NCBI RefSeq assembly: GCF_000407185.1
Contig: NZ_KE136481.1
Coordinates: forward strand, 1,464,136-1,528,135
DNA from: Enterococcus malodoratus ATCC 43197
Lineage (GTDB): Bacteria > Bacillota > Bacilli > Lactobacillales > Enterococcaceae
DNA length: 64,000 bases
Direction of reading: 5' to 3'
The position numbers were made by a program, and so were the translations under genes. The stretch's first letter is position 1, and each line of letters begins with the position of its first letter. The notes under the pieces were generated by a model that was not told the DNA's origin, did not search any database, and saw nothing but the letters and a program-made list of their open reading frames with translations. Shown here one piece after another: positions 27,851-37,137 of the stretch.

Positions 27851-28146
27851 GATGTTTCCCCCTTCAATTTACTATCTTCAGCTTACCAATTCAAAAAAAT
27901 AATTGAAAACAAGACGCCTCCTGCCGGTGCAAAAGTTAGACTATTTAAGTGATTTGTCTAAAAACCCTGACTATTACGCGCAATAGCATATTTTTTCCGA
28001 AAAAAAAATACTAAATGCTGGATTCCTCCTAACATTTAGTATTCATCATGCCGTATTCAGTTCACCTCAAAGAAACTCTTTTGTTTCCCTCGATTCGTTT
28101 CCACGCTAAAGAAGCCTGACTATATCCGTGTTTCGTCATGCCTTAC

Positions 28147-29304
28147 TTAAGAGCTCTTATCCCAAAAAGGACAGCTACTTCTTTTTTTCTTTTTCTTCTT
28201 TTTACCGTTCAGCCTGTCCACTTCTCGCTTAATCCGTTTATCTTCCCTCCCTTTCGCTATTTGTTCCGCCGTTTTCCCTATACGTTTATAAGCAGTATCT
28301 GGCTTTTGGATCAATGTGGCTGCGTTAGTCGATTTTTTCTTTGAGTCGCCCTTGATTGATTGGGGCTTAGGCAAATTGCTATTATCAGATAAATCATCTT
28401 TACTTGAAGAAGTAGATTTATTGCGGGTTCGTTTTGTATCTTGACTTGTTGGTGATGCGACGCATTCAGTCAAAGGAGTCTCTGGCAGCCCTTCATTTAC
28501 AGGAGTTATTTCAGCATTTTGTTTCTTGTCAGGATCACGCTCAGCTAATAATGTTTGACCCGCTCCGCTTTTCGCTGGTCCGTTTTGAACGGCTTGTTTC
28601 TCTATTATTTTTCGTTGTGAAACTTTTGGTGAAGCCTCAATAGAGTCCTTTTCATCTAAGGAAGCTTGAGCCGCTGCCTTCTCTTCTTTTCGGCAATTGT
28701 ATGCAGTTGCGATGACCACTCCTGGTGTTTTATAGCTGATCAATTCGACAAATTTTCTTACTCCGGTATTTTCAAAAATGGTCAGTGTCGTCAAGGTTCG
28801 CAAAATATTCGCAGTCAGCTCCTCGTCTTTTGTCGGATCCGTATCACGAAGGGTTAATTTATGCTTTTTACCGCTGGCATCCTCAAAGATAGATTCCACA
28901 TGATAAACAAGACCCTCTCTGCGATTATCGAGCGTCCCTTGTTTTTCTAAATAATTATTATAAAAACGCGCTTCCTCTGTAGCAGCGTAATAATTTGACT
29001 CTTTCTTGAATAATCTTTTAATGATTGTCTTCCATTCGCCTCCGTTAAAGCAAGTCTTGAAAAATGGACTATACTGACGCATCGTGTCATTAGGCTCCGT
29101 TGTAAGATACACTTCACGAATTAGATCCTTCAGCTGCTCAGTAAATGTACCTTGACTAAGTGCGTTGCGTACAAGAATAGCCACCATATACTGAATCAAA
29201 TGCTCACTATTTTTATTCGTTTCATAAAAATTCTGCACCCTTTTAGCTAAATTCTCCTTTTTCATCAAGAATATCTGTCTTTGCCCTAAGTCCGATCCAC
29301 CCAT
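28147..29304 (-). CDS. Uncharacterised cytosolic protein with Lys-rich tail
   Basis: A 385-residue protein of no family I recognise. Residues 1-210 look globular, with helices and an IFENTGVRKFVELISY segment. Residues 210-360 are low-complexity, rich in Lys, Ser and Gln, and probably disordered. The C-terminus is a run of seven lysines followed by RSSCPFWDKSS. No signal peptide or membrane segment is visible. The start follows GGTGAGG with 9 nt spacing. It stands alone between oleate hydratase and methionine aminopeptidase. A nucleic-acid- or membrane-binding role for the basic tail is only a guess. Confidence 0.65.
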   Translation of the reverse strand: MGGSDLGQRQIFLMKKENLAKRVQNFYETNKNSEHLIQYMVAILVRNALSQGTFTEQLKDLIREVYLTTEPNDTMRQYSPFFKTCFNGGEWKTIIKRLFKKESNYYAATEEARFYNNYLEKQGTLDNRREGLVYHVESIFEDASGKKHKLTLRDTDPTKDEELTANILRTLTTLTIFENTGVRKFVELISYKTPGVVIATAYNCRKEEKAAAQASLDEKDSIEASPKVSQRKIIEKQAVQNGPAKSGAGQTLLAERDPDKKQNAEITPVNEGLPETPLTECVASPTSQDTKRTRNKSTSSSKDDLSDNSNLPKPQSIKGDSKKKSTNAATLIQKPDTAYKRIGKTAEQIAKGREDKRIKREVDRLNGKKKKKKKRSSCPFWDKSS

Positions 29305-29490
29305 ATTTCACATCCTCACCTTTTCTGGAAATCGCTTCCATAAATTTATATGCTTATAATATAACTAAAATAACTAGAATGTAAATAGTTTATCGAAATA
29401 CCTTTATTTTTAATAAGTTATTAACGCTTTGAATAAACCAGATGATTCATCTAGCTAATTTTCCTCGATCTCAAAAAAAATAACAAAAAA

Positions 29491-29517
29491 GAGGATTCAG
29501 ATTTTTTCTGAATCCTC
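29491..29517 (-). terminator. map terminator
   Basis: GAGGATTCAGA...TCTGAATCCTC perfect hairpin with a T run on the minus strand, just below the map stop codon. Confidence 0.88.
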
Positions 29518-29531
29518 ACTGATAAAAAATA

Positions 29532-30284
29532 CTAGGCGTCTTGTTCCGTCATGATGATCGGACCTTCTTTAGTGATCGCAATCGAGTGTTCATATTGTGC
29601 ACAGAAGCTGCCATCTAAGGTACGAGCAGTCCATCCATTGCCATCGATTCCAGCTTCCCATGTTCCTGTGGTGATCATCGGCTCGATCGTGATTGTCATG
29701 CCTTCTTTCAGTCGCGGACCTTTGCCTGCTGTCCCAAAATGCGGGAAAAAGGGTTCTTCGTGGATCGTTGGTCCAATGCCATGTGCTAGAAAATCTTGTA
29801 CGACGCCATAGCCTTTGCCTTCCGCATATACTTGGATAGCGTGACCGATATCTCCTACTCGGTTGCCGACTTGAGCTTGTGCGATCCCGATCATCAACGC
29901 TTCTTTGGTGACATCCATCAAAGCTTGATGTTCAGGGGTAATCTCTCCGACTGCATAGGTCCAGCAGCTGTCAGAAATTGCTCCATGATAATCAACACAA
30001 AAATCAACCTTCAAGACATCCCCTGATTTTAAACGATAGTTTGACGGAAAGCCGTGACAAATCTCATCATTAACACTTGTGCAAGTCGCAAATTCATAGC
30101 CCTCAAAGCCAATTTGTGCGGCAGTTGCTCCGGCCGCTTCAACCTTTTCTTGAACGAATTGATTGATTTCCTTCGTCGTGATTCCCGGAACGATAATATC
30201 CCGTAATTGCTTATGGATACCAGCTAAAATAGCGCCGGACTCCTTCATTTGATCAATTTCTCTGCTTGATTTCAATGTGACCAT
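29532..30284 (-). CDS. map: Methionine aminopeptidase, type I
   Basis: Removes the initiator methionine from nascent proteins. All metal ligands are visible in order: Asp in KVDFCVDYHG (about residue 93), Asp in ISDSCWTY (104), His in AHGIGPTIHE (168), Glu in TIEPMI (199) and Glu in QYEHSIAIT (231). The His of EICHGF (about residue 77) is also kept. At 250 residues it is the standard Gram-positive form. Its leader contains a 148-bp structured element (30307-30454), also found before the backbone pilin gene, ending 22 bp before the start codon. Confidence 0.95.
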   Translation of the reverse strand: MVTLKSSREIDQMKESGAILAGIHKQLRDIIVPGITTKEINQFVQEKVEAAGATAAQIGFEGYEFATCTSVNDEICHGFPSNYRLKSGDVLKVDFCVDYHGAISDSCWTYAVGEITPEHQALMDVTKEALMIGIAQAQVGNRVGDIGHAIQVYAEGKGYGVVQDFLAHGIGPTIHEEPFFPHFGTAGKGPRLKEGMTITIEPMITTGTWEAGIDGNGWTARTLDGSFCAQYEHSIAITKEGPIIMTEQDA

Positions 30285-30306
30285 TTAATCGCTCCTTGTT
30301 CGTTTC

Positions 30307-30454
30307 AATGTATTTATTTTTCTTCAAGAAAAATAAGTTAGATTCTCACGCCGTATATCATTCCTCTAAACTTTTCTGGCTTCGGTTCTGAAAATCTTTA
30401 TGTGTCAACTTTGAGCCAAAATATCTGCGAAAAGAGGGACTGACATCTTTTTTT
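30307..30454 (-). repeat. 148-bp leader element, copy A (before map)
   Basis: It shares with 55138-55285 the same orientation, the same 148-bp length and the same distance to a start codon. Conserved blocks are the palindromic hairpin TTATTTTTCTTCAAGAAAAA (30314-30336), GCCGTATA near 30351, and the GGACTGACATC end with T run. A predicted stem pairs 30434-30443 with 30358-30366. It is either a dispersed intergenic repeat or a structured 5' leader RNA. Confidence 0.65.
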
Positions 30455-30548
30455 GTTTCATTTTTTCTTCTATCTATTATTCACTCACAACACTGAAATG
30501 TTATACCACGAAATGTTTTTGAAGGAAAGTGTAGACACTTTTAGGTCA

Positions 30549-31202
30549 TTAATCGCTCGTCGTTCTTAATTTCAGCTTAAAATCTTTCAAAGGTCCGCTC
30601 TGCCAAAGCTCGTCATTTTTTAAATAGACTTGACCATATTCGATGATCCAGCCGTGAAGATTTTGCGCTTTGAGTGTATCCATCGTCTCGGGCCACATTA
30701 TCTGACTCTTTAATTGCTTATAGCCTGCAGCAGCAAAGCCAAATCTTTCAAACATTCGCTGGGCGTACTTATCGGCGATAAAGGTCGAGTGGTCAAAAAC
30801 ATAGACTAATAATGCATCGGCGGTCTCTTCACCGATACCCTTGATTGCCAACAGTTCCTTCCGCAGCGCTGAAAATTCTTTGCGCGCTACCTGCGCTAAA
30901 TCAAAGTGATAGCCCTCCAGCCAAGTTAATAAGGCCATGATCGTATTGGCTTTTCCTTTATAAAAACCGCTTGGTCGAATTAAGTCCTGCAGCTGTTCCT
31001 TATCCAATGCCAAAACCTTTTCCGGCAGAAATTGGGTTGCTTCCTCTAAATTGACCAACGCGTAATCAACATTGCGCCAATTGGTATTTTGGACCAGCAC
31101 CGCACCAAGCAGAATCTCCCATTTATTATCCGTGTCCCACCAGCGTTTGTGTGTCATTATCTGACTAAACGCTGTATATAATTCTTCAATGTTTATGATC
31201 AT
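30549..31202 (-). CDS. HhH-GPD DNA glycosylase, MagIII-like
   Basis: A 217-residue base-excision repair protein of the endonuclease III superfamily. The helix-hairpin-helix AIKGIGEETADALLVY is near residue 125, followed by the catalytic Asp in FIADKYAQRMF near residue 145. The Lys that gives lyase activity in endonuclease III is replaced (GIGEE), and the C-terminal [4Fe-4S] cysteine cluster is absent, as in 3-methyladenine glycosylase III. The start at 31200-31202 follows GTGAGG; upstream in-frame starts lack a site. It lies 47 bp below the acetyltransferase gene, probably in one operon. Confidence 0.8.
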   Translation of the reverse strand: MIINIEELYTAFSQIMTHKRWWDTDNKWEILLGAVLVQNTNWRNVDYALVNLEEATQFLPEKVLALDKEQLQDLIRPSGFYKGKANTIMALLTWLEGYHFDLAQVARKEFSALRKELLAIKGIGEETADALLVYVFDHSTFIADKYAQRMFERFGFAAAGYKQLKSQIMWPETMDTLKAQNLHGWIIEYGQVYLKNDELWQSGPLKDFKLKLRTTSD

Positions 31203-31249
31203 TTTTTCCTCACCAGTAGTTGATTTGCTTTTCATCGCTATCAATTATA

Positions 31250-31879
31250 TTAGAAATCATTCAAATAAGCTTGTAGAGCATCCGCCAATTTCCCGATATG
31301 CAGACCATCGACAAAGGAGTGATGTGCTTGGACTGAAAATGGCAAAATGATCTGATCCCCTCGTTGGAAATACTTTCCCCAATCAATCAGCGGCGTTGCG
31401 TTATCCTTTTTGCCAGCGTTCGTATGAGAAATATGAGTAAAGGATACCCATGGCATAGGTGAAAATTGAAAGACATCTGTTCCTAACGGTCCCGTGAAAT
31501 ATTCCTTCTGATCCTCCGCCGTTTTCGCCGCGGAAGCCGCATACGCCTCAATTGTGTCTTCCATCGGGACATTCACTACTTTGAACAGTTCCGTCTCCTG
31601 ATCGAGATACGTAAACGCCGTATCGATCTGATCAAACAGCACTACATCGCCATCCACGAATCGATAACGAAACTCCTCAATTTGATTGGCGCAAACAGTC
31701 ACAGCGTAAATCATTGAAAAAGTGAAGGACAGCTTTTTCTCCTTTATTCGTTTTAAGAAATTCGTGATATCCAGCTCAAAGGTCACGCAAAAAGCCGGCT
31801 CCACACTCTCTCTAAACACTTGGCAATGCATCGCACGTTTCCAATTTTTTTGATCAATCCGAACAAACTGATTTCCCAT
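31250..31879 (-). CDS. CatA-like O-acetyltransferase
   Basis: A 209-residue protein of the chloramphenicol acetyltransferase (type A) fold. The catalytic motif HHSFVDGLHIG near residue 186 keeps the active His and the Asp-Gly-His pattern, and PMPWVSFTHISH near residue 143 matches the acceptor-binding strand. Its length is normal for the trimeric enzymes. Chromosomal paralogues of this kind do not always act on chloramphenicol, so resistance should not be assumed. It precedes the glycosylase gene on the same strand. Confidence 0.82.
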   Translation of the reverse strand: MGNQFVRIDQKNWKRAMHCQVFRESVEPAFCVTFELDITNFLKRIKEKKLSFTFSMIYAVTVCANQIEEFRYRFVDGDVVLFDQIDTAFTYLDQETELFKVVNVPMEDTIEAYAASAAKTAEDQKEYFTGPLGTDVFQFSPMPWVSFTHISHTNAGKKDNATPLIDWGKYFQRGDQIILPFSVQAHHSFVDGLHIGKLADALQAYLNDF

Positions 31880-31947
31880 TTCGACACCTTCCTCATTTCA
31901 TTTTATCCTTCAACTATAAAATAGAATGAGGGGAAGAGCAAAAAGAA

Positions 31948-31976
31948 ATCCGGCTAGCAGATGCGCTAACCGGATT
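31948..31976 (-). terminator. Terminator of the CnaB-repeat surface protein gene
   Basis: AATCCGGTTAGC...GCTAGCCGGATT hairpin followed by TCTTTTTG on the minus strand. Confidence 0.85.
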
Positions 31977-31985
31977 GATCAAAGC

Positions 31986-34900
31986 TTATTTTTTACGTTT
32001 AAAGTAGATAAATCCACCAAGTGCTATCAGTACGATTACGCCGATTACAACTAAAACAGTCGATTTTTGTTCACCTGTTTTCGGCAGATACGTATGACCA
32101 CGTCCAGTGAAGATCGTGCTCGAAGTGATTCGGGAGCTGTTTGTTCCTCCAGTTTTCCCGCTCGTTGCTTCCTTCACATTTTCTTTCTTGACTGTCACCA
32201 TTTGTTTCTTCGCATTGGTCAATTGGAAAGTGACTGGTTTCGTATTCAGTACATAACCCTTAGGCGCCTCTGTTTCTACTAATTGATACTTGCCCGGTTT
32301 CATTTCCGACACGACAAGTGATCCTGTTTTATCCGTCTTCAATTTGTCTTTTAAGACTTTGCCTTGCTGGTCTTGCAAAGCAAACGTAGCATCCGCTAGT
32401 CCTTCACCGGTTTTGCTGTCTACTTTTCTCAGCACGACTGTGCAAGCTTTGCCCTTATTCGTTTTCTTCACTCGAACAGGACTTGTTTGATCCGCTTTAA
32501 TCTTGAAGGTCACTGGTTTGGCATCCAGTTCATAGCCAGCAGGAGCTTTGGTCTCTACAAATTGATAGTCGCCTGGAGCTAGCTTCTTCATCGCTAAACG
32601 ACCATTATCATCTGTGCTCATTTTCTTAGTCCGAATCGTTTTGCCTTTTTGCGTCTGCAAAATGAATTCCGCTCCAGCTAACGGCTGATTGGTGGTCTCA
32701 TCGATTTTGTCTAAAATAACGCTATCGACTGCCTTATTCGTCTTGGTCAATTCGATCGTTTCTGCTTGATCCTTGATTGTAAATTTGACCGGCGTTGAAT
32801 CCTTCTCATAGCCAGTTGGGGCTGCTGTTTCCACTAACTGATAACTTCCCGGGCTTAATGTTTCAAATAGCACTTTCCCTGATTTATCAGTAACCTCAGA
32901 TGCTAAAACTTTTCCTTTACTATCCTGCAAGTCAAAGGCAGCGCCAGATAATGCTTCGCCGGTTTGTTCATCCGTTTTTGTCAAAATGATTGAGCCTGGT
33001 TTCAACGGTGTTTTTGTATTCGTCATTTCCACTTCCGCAGCCTTTGATTGGGCTTTTGTGATCGTGAATTCAACTGGTGTTTGATCCTTATCGTAACCAG
33101 TTGGCGCTTTAGTTTCGACAAACTGATAATCACCTGGAGCTAAATCGTTTATCTCTAATAGCCCCATTCCATCAGTTGCTAAATCATTTTGCAGCATCTT
33201 CCCGCTGCTATCTTGCAACTCAAAGATCGCACCTTTTAATGTTTGTTTTGATTGGTCATCAACTTTTGTCAATCTTACTTTGCCAGTAGTTAATTTATTG
33301 GTCTTCTTAAGATTGACGACTTGTCCTTGACGTTCAGTGATCGCAAATTTGACCGGTGTCTGATCTTTTTCATAACCAGTTGGTGCTTCAGTTTCGACAA
33401 ATTGATAATCACCGATCGGCAGTCCAGTCACTGTGAATTGTCCATCGATGTCTGTTATATGGTCATCGCTGACTAGTTCTCCATCCGCTTTTTCCAATTT
33501 GAATTTGGCGCCTGCTAGAACTTCTTTGGTTTGTTCATCTGTTTTAGTCAGCTCAACGCTATTTGGAATAGTCTCCTTATTGACTACTTTTATCGTATCC
33601 ATATCCTCAGTCAAAGTGATTGCTTTTCCATCTTTGTACTCGGAATTGACCTCATAGCCATTCGGCGCTTTGCTTTCTTTTACCAGATATTCTCCTAGAG
33701 GCAATCCGCTAAAGGTTACTTCACCAGTATCATCCGTATCGGCCTTCAGTCCTGTTTCAGTTCCATCCGCTTTAAGAATCTCGAAGGTCGCTCCTGCTAA
33801 CTTCTCATCCTTTTCATTCACTTTCAGCACGGATAGATCAGCTGTCTTCACTACCCCGGTTCCGCTTCCGCTGGTAAAACTCAAATTGACGATTGCAGAG
33901 GCTTGACGATAGCTAGTATACAAACTGCCATAGCTTGTGGAGTTCACTTGAGAAAGATTTCTAACGCCGCCTGGGAACTCACTGACGGTATTGTATTTCA
34001 CTTGGATGTTGCTCTCGGCCTTGTAATCAGAAAAGGCAATTTTGAATGTGTTCCCTGTGATCGTCAAACGATAATGATCCGTACTGATCTTTTCGCCAGT
34101 TGCTGTATCAGTAACCACAAAGGAAGTTGGGTCATAAGCCGCATTTGTCGTTCCTGGTGTCAAGGTATCCGTAATTTCAGGATCTTGGACAGGCAGATCG
34201 GCAGAAATATTTCTTGTCGTAACGGTCCAATTTGCCACATTTTCTTTTTCAGGATCTTTCGCGACTGATTTTAACAGCGCGTATTCATAGTTGTACGCAT
34301 AAAGTGATGCCTTGTATTCTGCTGGCGCTTTGGTATCATAGGTCACTTTGGCGACATTATCTAATCGACTGTAGACATACCAATCTCGTTTGACCCGTGT
34401 CTTGTACTTCACGTAGACTCGTTTCGCGCCTAACTTGCCAAATTCTAAATTGACTTGGTTGTTCGTTGTATCGATTTTTGTCGGATAAACATCCGAACCT
34501 TCAGGAACTAGATTGTAATCAGTTGCTAGATAACGCTGCATGTTGTCGATCATTGATTGACTCGTGACCTCTTCAAAACGCAGAGAGCCAGGAACCAGTT
34601 CTGTACCTGCCGGCAAGCTGTCTTCCATCTTGGTCATGTTGAAGTTCGCCCCAGTAGAATTTAAAAAGACTAGCCAGTTTTGATACAAATAGTTGCCAGT
34701 AGTCGTCGCATTACTCGCTAGTTTTGCCCCACCAGTGTAATAAGGATCGACGAACGTTCCTTTTGCTTCATACTCGATTACGCCTGGAGTATCTCCGTAG
34801 TTTAAAGTTGCTTTATTTTTGATTTCTGTTTTCTGATCGGAGGTTTCGATCTTCGTTTTAATCGTGATCACTAACGTATCCTTCAATTCGTTATAATCAC

Positions 34901-36791
34901 CGAGAAAATCGATTCGGACACCGCCATTAAAACTATCCGGCGCGCCGTTGACATTCGGCTGCGCACCAACCGGCGAACCATTTTCGTCAAACTTAGTTAT
35001 TTTGTAATCAACATTTTCAACTAAAGGAACCAGTTCCGTATCGGAAACTTTTTTATTGATGACCAATCCAGTGTAGTCTTTGACCGCCCCGATAAAGTAA
35101 TCATGCACAACCGGTTTTTTCATCGTATATTTTTCGGCATTGATGGTGATATTCCACTCCATCGTCCGATTGAAGATATCGATCGTGCCTGCTTCTTTTG
35201 ATAATAGATTCGGAATCAGACTTACTTGTGCTTCTTTATTGACCGTTCCATTCGTTACCTTGTTCTTGATCACGCGTTCAGTTGGATCAGTAATTTTGGT
35301 AGAATACTTGATCACGTAAGCCTGTGTCGTATCTCCCTTAGAAGTGAACGTCATTGAGCCGGAGCTGTCAGGCGAAACCGTAAAGTCCCCGCTTCCGTCA
35401 CCCTGCGATACCACATCGTAGCTATTGCCGCTAGTGTAGTTGAAACCGACTTTTTCAATACTGACCGATCCAGGCACTAGTTCGACGCCTTGATCAGTTA
35501 AATCCGTAACGACTTGAGATGCAGTCGTCAGCGGCTGTTCATTGAAGTTATACTTGATCTCCCAATCGATCGCGCCAGTATCTTGATTGATTTTCCCTTT
35601 GGCTTCCAACGGCTGCAAAGTCACAAAATTTTTGCTGGCACTGGAATAGTTTAATTGTGTCCCATTCACATTCGTATAAGAATAGGCATAGAAATAGTTG
35701 TATTCATTCCCTGCAATTGATTCATCCACATAGTTTTTTCCATCAACTCCAGAAACAACGGATTCCGCGATGATGGCTTTCTTTGCGATTGGCTTAAGCA
35801 GATTAATTTCTGCGGTCGCTCGAATCGTCCCGGGATTCTTATAGGCGATTTCATAATCGTCCCCTTTTGTTAACAGGGTTTTTCCGCCAGAAAGTGCTCC
35901 GTTAAAATCAACGTCGTTCGAATAGACTTTAATTGAATCAAAGCTGATTTTACTAGTGCTGTTATACGCCTCAATTTGATACGTGCGGTTGGCATTATCC
36001 GTACGATCCAAATTAAAGACGGAAGTAATTTCAGATTTTTTTGGATTCAGTGTATCTATCGTTGTCGTGGTAGTCGTTTTTCCCGGATCAACGCTTGAAG
36101 TCATCTCGATTGAGAAGACGGTTTGCGTTGGTGCCGTATCAAAAATAATTTTTTGATTTTCTTCATCGACCCCCGTCACTTTTTCTAAGGATGTGGTCAA
36201 GGTTAGATCATAGACTTCGGAGGAAACATTATCTTCTAAAAAAGTAATCGTCAATTCTTTAGTCGCCGCATTGATCGACCAATTTGCTGAAGTCATCGGA
36301 CTAAAGTCGCCAGACAAGTCTTTAGCGATTGCTACTTGCGCAGGCAATTGGGTAGTAAAGGTATCACCAGTCTGATAATCCTTATTTGAGAAAGAGAACT
36401 TCAGTGCTAATTTTACCCCTGTCATATTCGGCAGAGTATCATTCGGCTGTACTTCATCGCCATTGATTTTATACATTTTTACTGAACTGAAAATATTGTC
36501 AGCAATTGCCCCGCGTGCTTGTCGTTTCGGTGTTTCTTTCTTTTCCGTCTCTGTTGTCGCCTTCGCAGATTCACTAGAGGCTGTCGTGTGCGTCTCCTCC
36601 GTTGCTTTTTTCTCGCTGCTTGAAGAAGAGATCGCTGGTACTAACGGTTTTGCTGAAGAAGACACTGCTTCTTTGGCCTCCGTAGAATTTATTGTCGAGT
36701 CTGTCGTGCCTTCTGCATAGACAAAAGCAGGACTGAGAATTTGTAAAACAAGTAACGCAACCAACCCAAGAACTACTAATTTGTTTTTCAT
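31986..36791 (-). CDS. Large LPKTG surface protein with six CnaB repeats
   Basis: A cell-wall-anchored adhesin of about 1601 residues. The signal peptide MKNKLVVLGLVALLVLQ ends near AEGT and is followed by a Ser/Glu-rich linker. About 900 residues of Ig-like adhesive and DUF11-type isopeptide modules come next, then six CnaB (SpaA-type) stalk domains of roughly 90 residues, each with ETKAP/ETEAP-type E-box (VETEAPTGYEKDQTPV and variants). It ends in the sorting signal LPKTGEQ, a hydrophobic helix and KRKK. The ATG at 36789-36791 follows AGGAAAGG; the earlier GTG lies too close to it. It is a single-gene unit with a full anchor, unlike the giant adhesin near the left end. The ligand is unknown. 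Confidence 0.9.
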   Translation of the reverse strand: MKNKLVVLGLVALLVLQILSPAFVYAEGTTDSTINSTEAKEAVSSSAKPLVPAISSSSSEKKATEETHTTASSESAKATTETEKKETPKRQARGAIADNIFSSVKMYKINGDEVQPNDTLPNMTGVKLALKFSFSNKDYQTGDTFTTQLPAQVAIAKDLSGDFSPMTSANWSINAATKELTITFLEDNVSSEVYDLTLTTSLEKVTGVDEENQKIIFDTAPTQTVFSIEMTSSVDPGKTTTTTTIDTLNPKKSEITSVFNLDRTDNANRTYQIEAYNSTSKISFDSIKVYSNDVDFNGALSGGKTLLTKGDDYEIAYKNPGTIRATAEINLLKPIAKKAIIAESVVSGVDGKNYVDESIAGNEYNYFYAYSYTNVNGTQLNYSSASKNFVTLQPLEAKGKINQDTGAIDWEIKYNFNEQPLTTASQVVTDLTDQGVELVPGSVSIEKVGFNYTSGNSYDVVSQGDGSGDFTVSPDSSGSMTFTSKGDTTQAYVIKYSTKITDPTERVIKNKVTNGTVNKEAQVSLIPNLLSKEAGTIDIFNRTMEWNITINAEKYTMKKPVVHDYFIGAVKDYTGLVINKKVSDTELVPLVENVDYKITKFDENGSPVGAQPNVNGAPDSFNGGVRIDFLGDYNELKDTLVITIKTKIETSDQKTEIKNKATLNYGDTPGVIEYEAKGTFVDPYYTGGAKLASNATTTGNYLYQNWLVFLNSTGANFNMTKMEDSLPAGTELVPGSLRFEEVTSQSMIDNMQRYLATDYNLVPEGSDVYPTKIDTTNNQVNLEFGKLGAKRVYVKYKTRVKRDWYVYSRLDNVAKVTYDTKAPAEYKASLYAYNYEYALLKSVAKDPEKENVANWTVTTRNISADLPVQDPEITDTLTPGTTNAAYDPTSFVVTDTATGEKISTDHYRLTITGNTFKIAFSDYKAESNIQVKYNTVSEFPGGVRNLSQVNSTSYGSLYTSYRQASAIVNLSFTSGSGTGVVKTADLSVLKVNEKDEKLAGATFEILKADGTETGLKADTDDTGEVTFSGLPLGEYLVKESKAPNGYEVNSEYKDGKAITLTEDMDTIKVVNKETIPNSVELTKTDEQTKEVLAGAKFKLEKADGELVSDDHITDIDGQFTVTGLPIGDYQFVETEAPTGYEKDQTPVKFAITERQGQVVNLKKTNKLTTGKVRLTKVDDQSKQTLKGAIFELQDSSGKMLQNDLATDGMGLLEINDLAPGDYQFVETKAPTGYDKDQTPVEFTITKAQSKAAEVEMTNTKTPLKPGSIILTKTDEQTGEALSGAAFDLQDSKGKVLASEVTDKSGKVLFETLSPGSYQLVETAAPTGYEKDSTPVKFTIKDQAETIELTKTNKAVDSVILDKIDETTNQPLAGAEFILQTQKGKTIRTKKMSTDDNGRLAMKKLAPGDYQFVETKAPAGYELDAKPVTFKIKADQTSPVRVKKTNKGKACTVVLRKVDSKTGEGLADATFALQDQQGKVLKDKLKTDKTGSLVVSEMKPGKYQLVETEAPKGYVLNTKPVTFQLTNAKKQMVTVKKENVKEATSGKTGGTNSSRITSSTIFTGRGHTYLPKTGEQKSTVLVVIGVIVLIALGGFIYFKRKK

Positions 36792-37053
36792 AACCACTAA
36801 CACCTTTCCTGATTTCTTAATGAACGAAAGCGATCACAGCAACATCAATGAACACCTTCTCGTTATAACAGTTATTTATGACTTAATTTTGTTTATATAA
36901 ATAATTAAAATATAACTATTATCAATCAATACATTATAAATTAATGTTAATTATAAAACAACATCAAAAAAGAAAATTTATTTTTAAACCTCGCAATCCT
37001 ACTCAAAAAGCTGCTAAACCCTTTGGTTAATTGATGTTTCTCGCACAAAAAAA

Positions 37054-37130
37054 GCTGACCGCAAAGTCAGCCTTCTTCTTATCTATTAGCGAATACACAA
37101 AAAAGCGACGCCAGAATTTCTCTAGCGTCG
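37054..37130 (-). terminator. Tandem terminators of the mannose-type PTS operon
   Basis: Two hairpins in a row on the minus strand: CGACGC...GCGTCG (37106-37130), then GCTGAC...GTCAGC (37054-37071), each followed by a T run. They lie below the IID stop codon. Confidence 0.8.
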
Positions 37131-37137
37131 ACTGCTT

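Noticed and set aside
31250-31879. Acquired chloramphenicol resistance gene
   Set aside because: The fold and catalytic His are present, but there is no mobile context and chromosomal CatA-like proteins often have other substrates.
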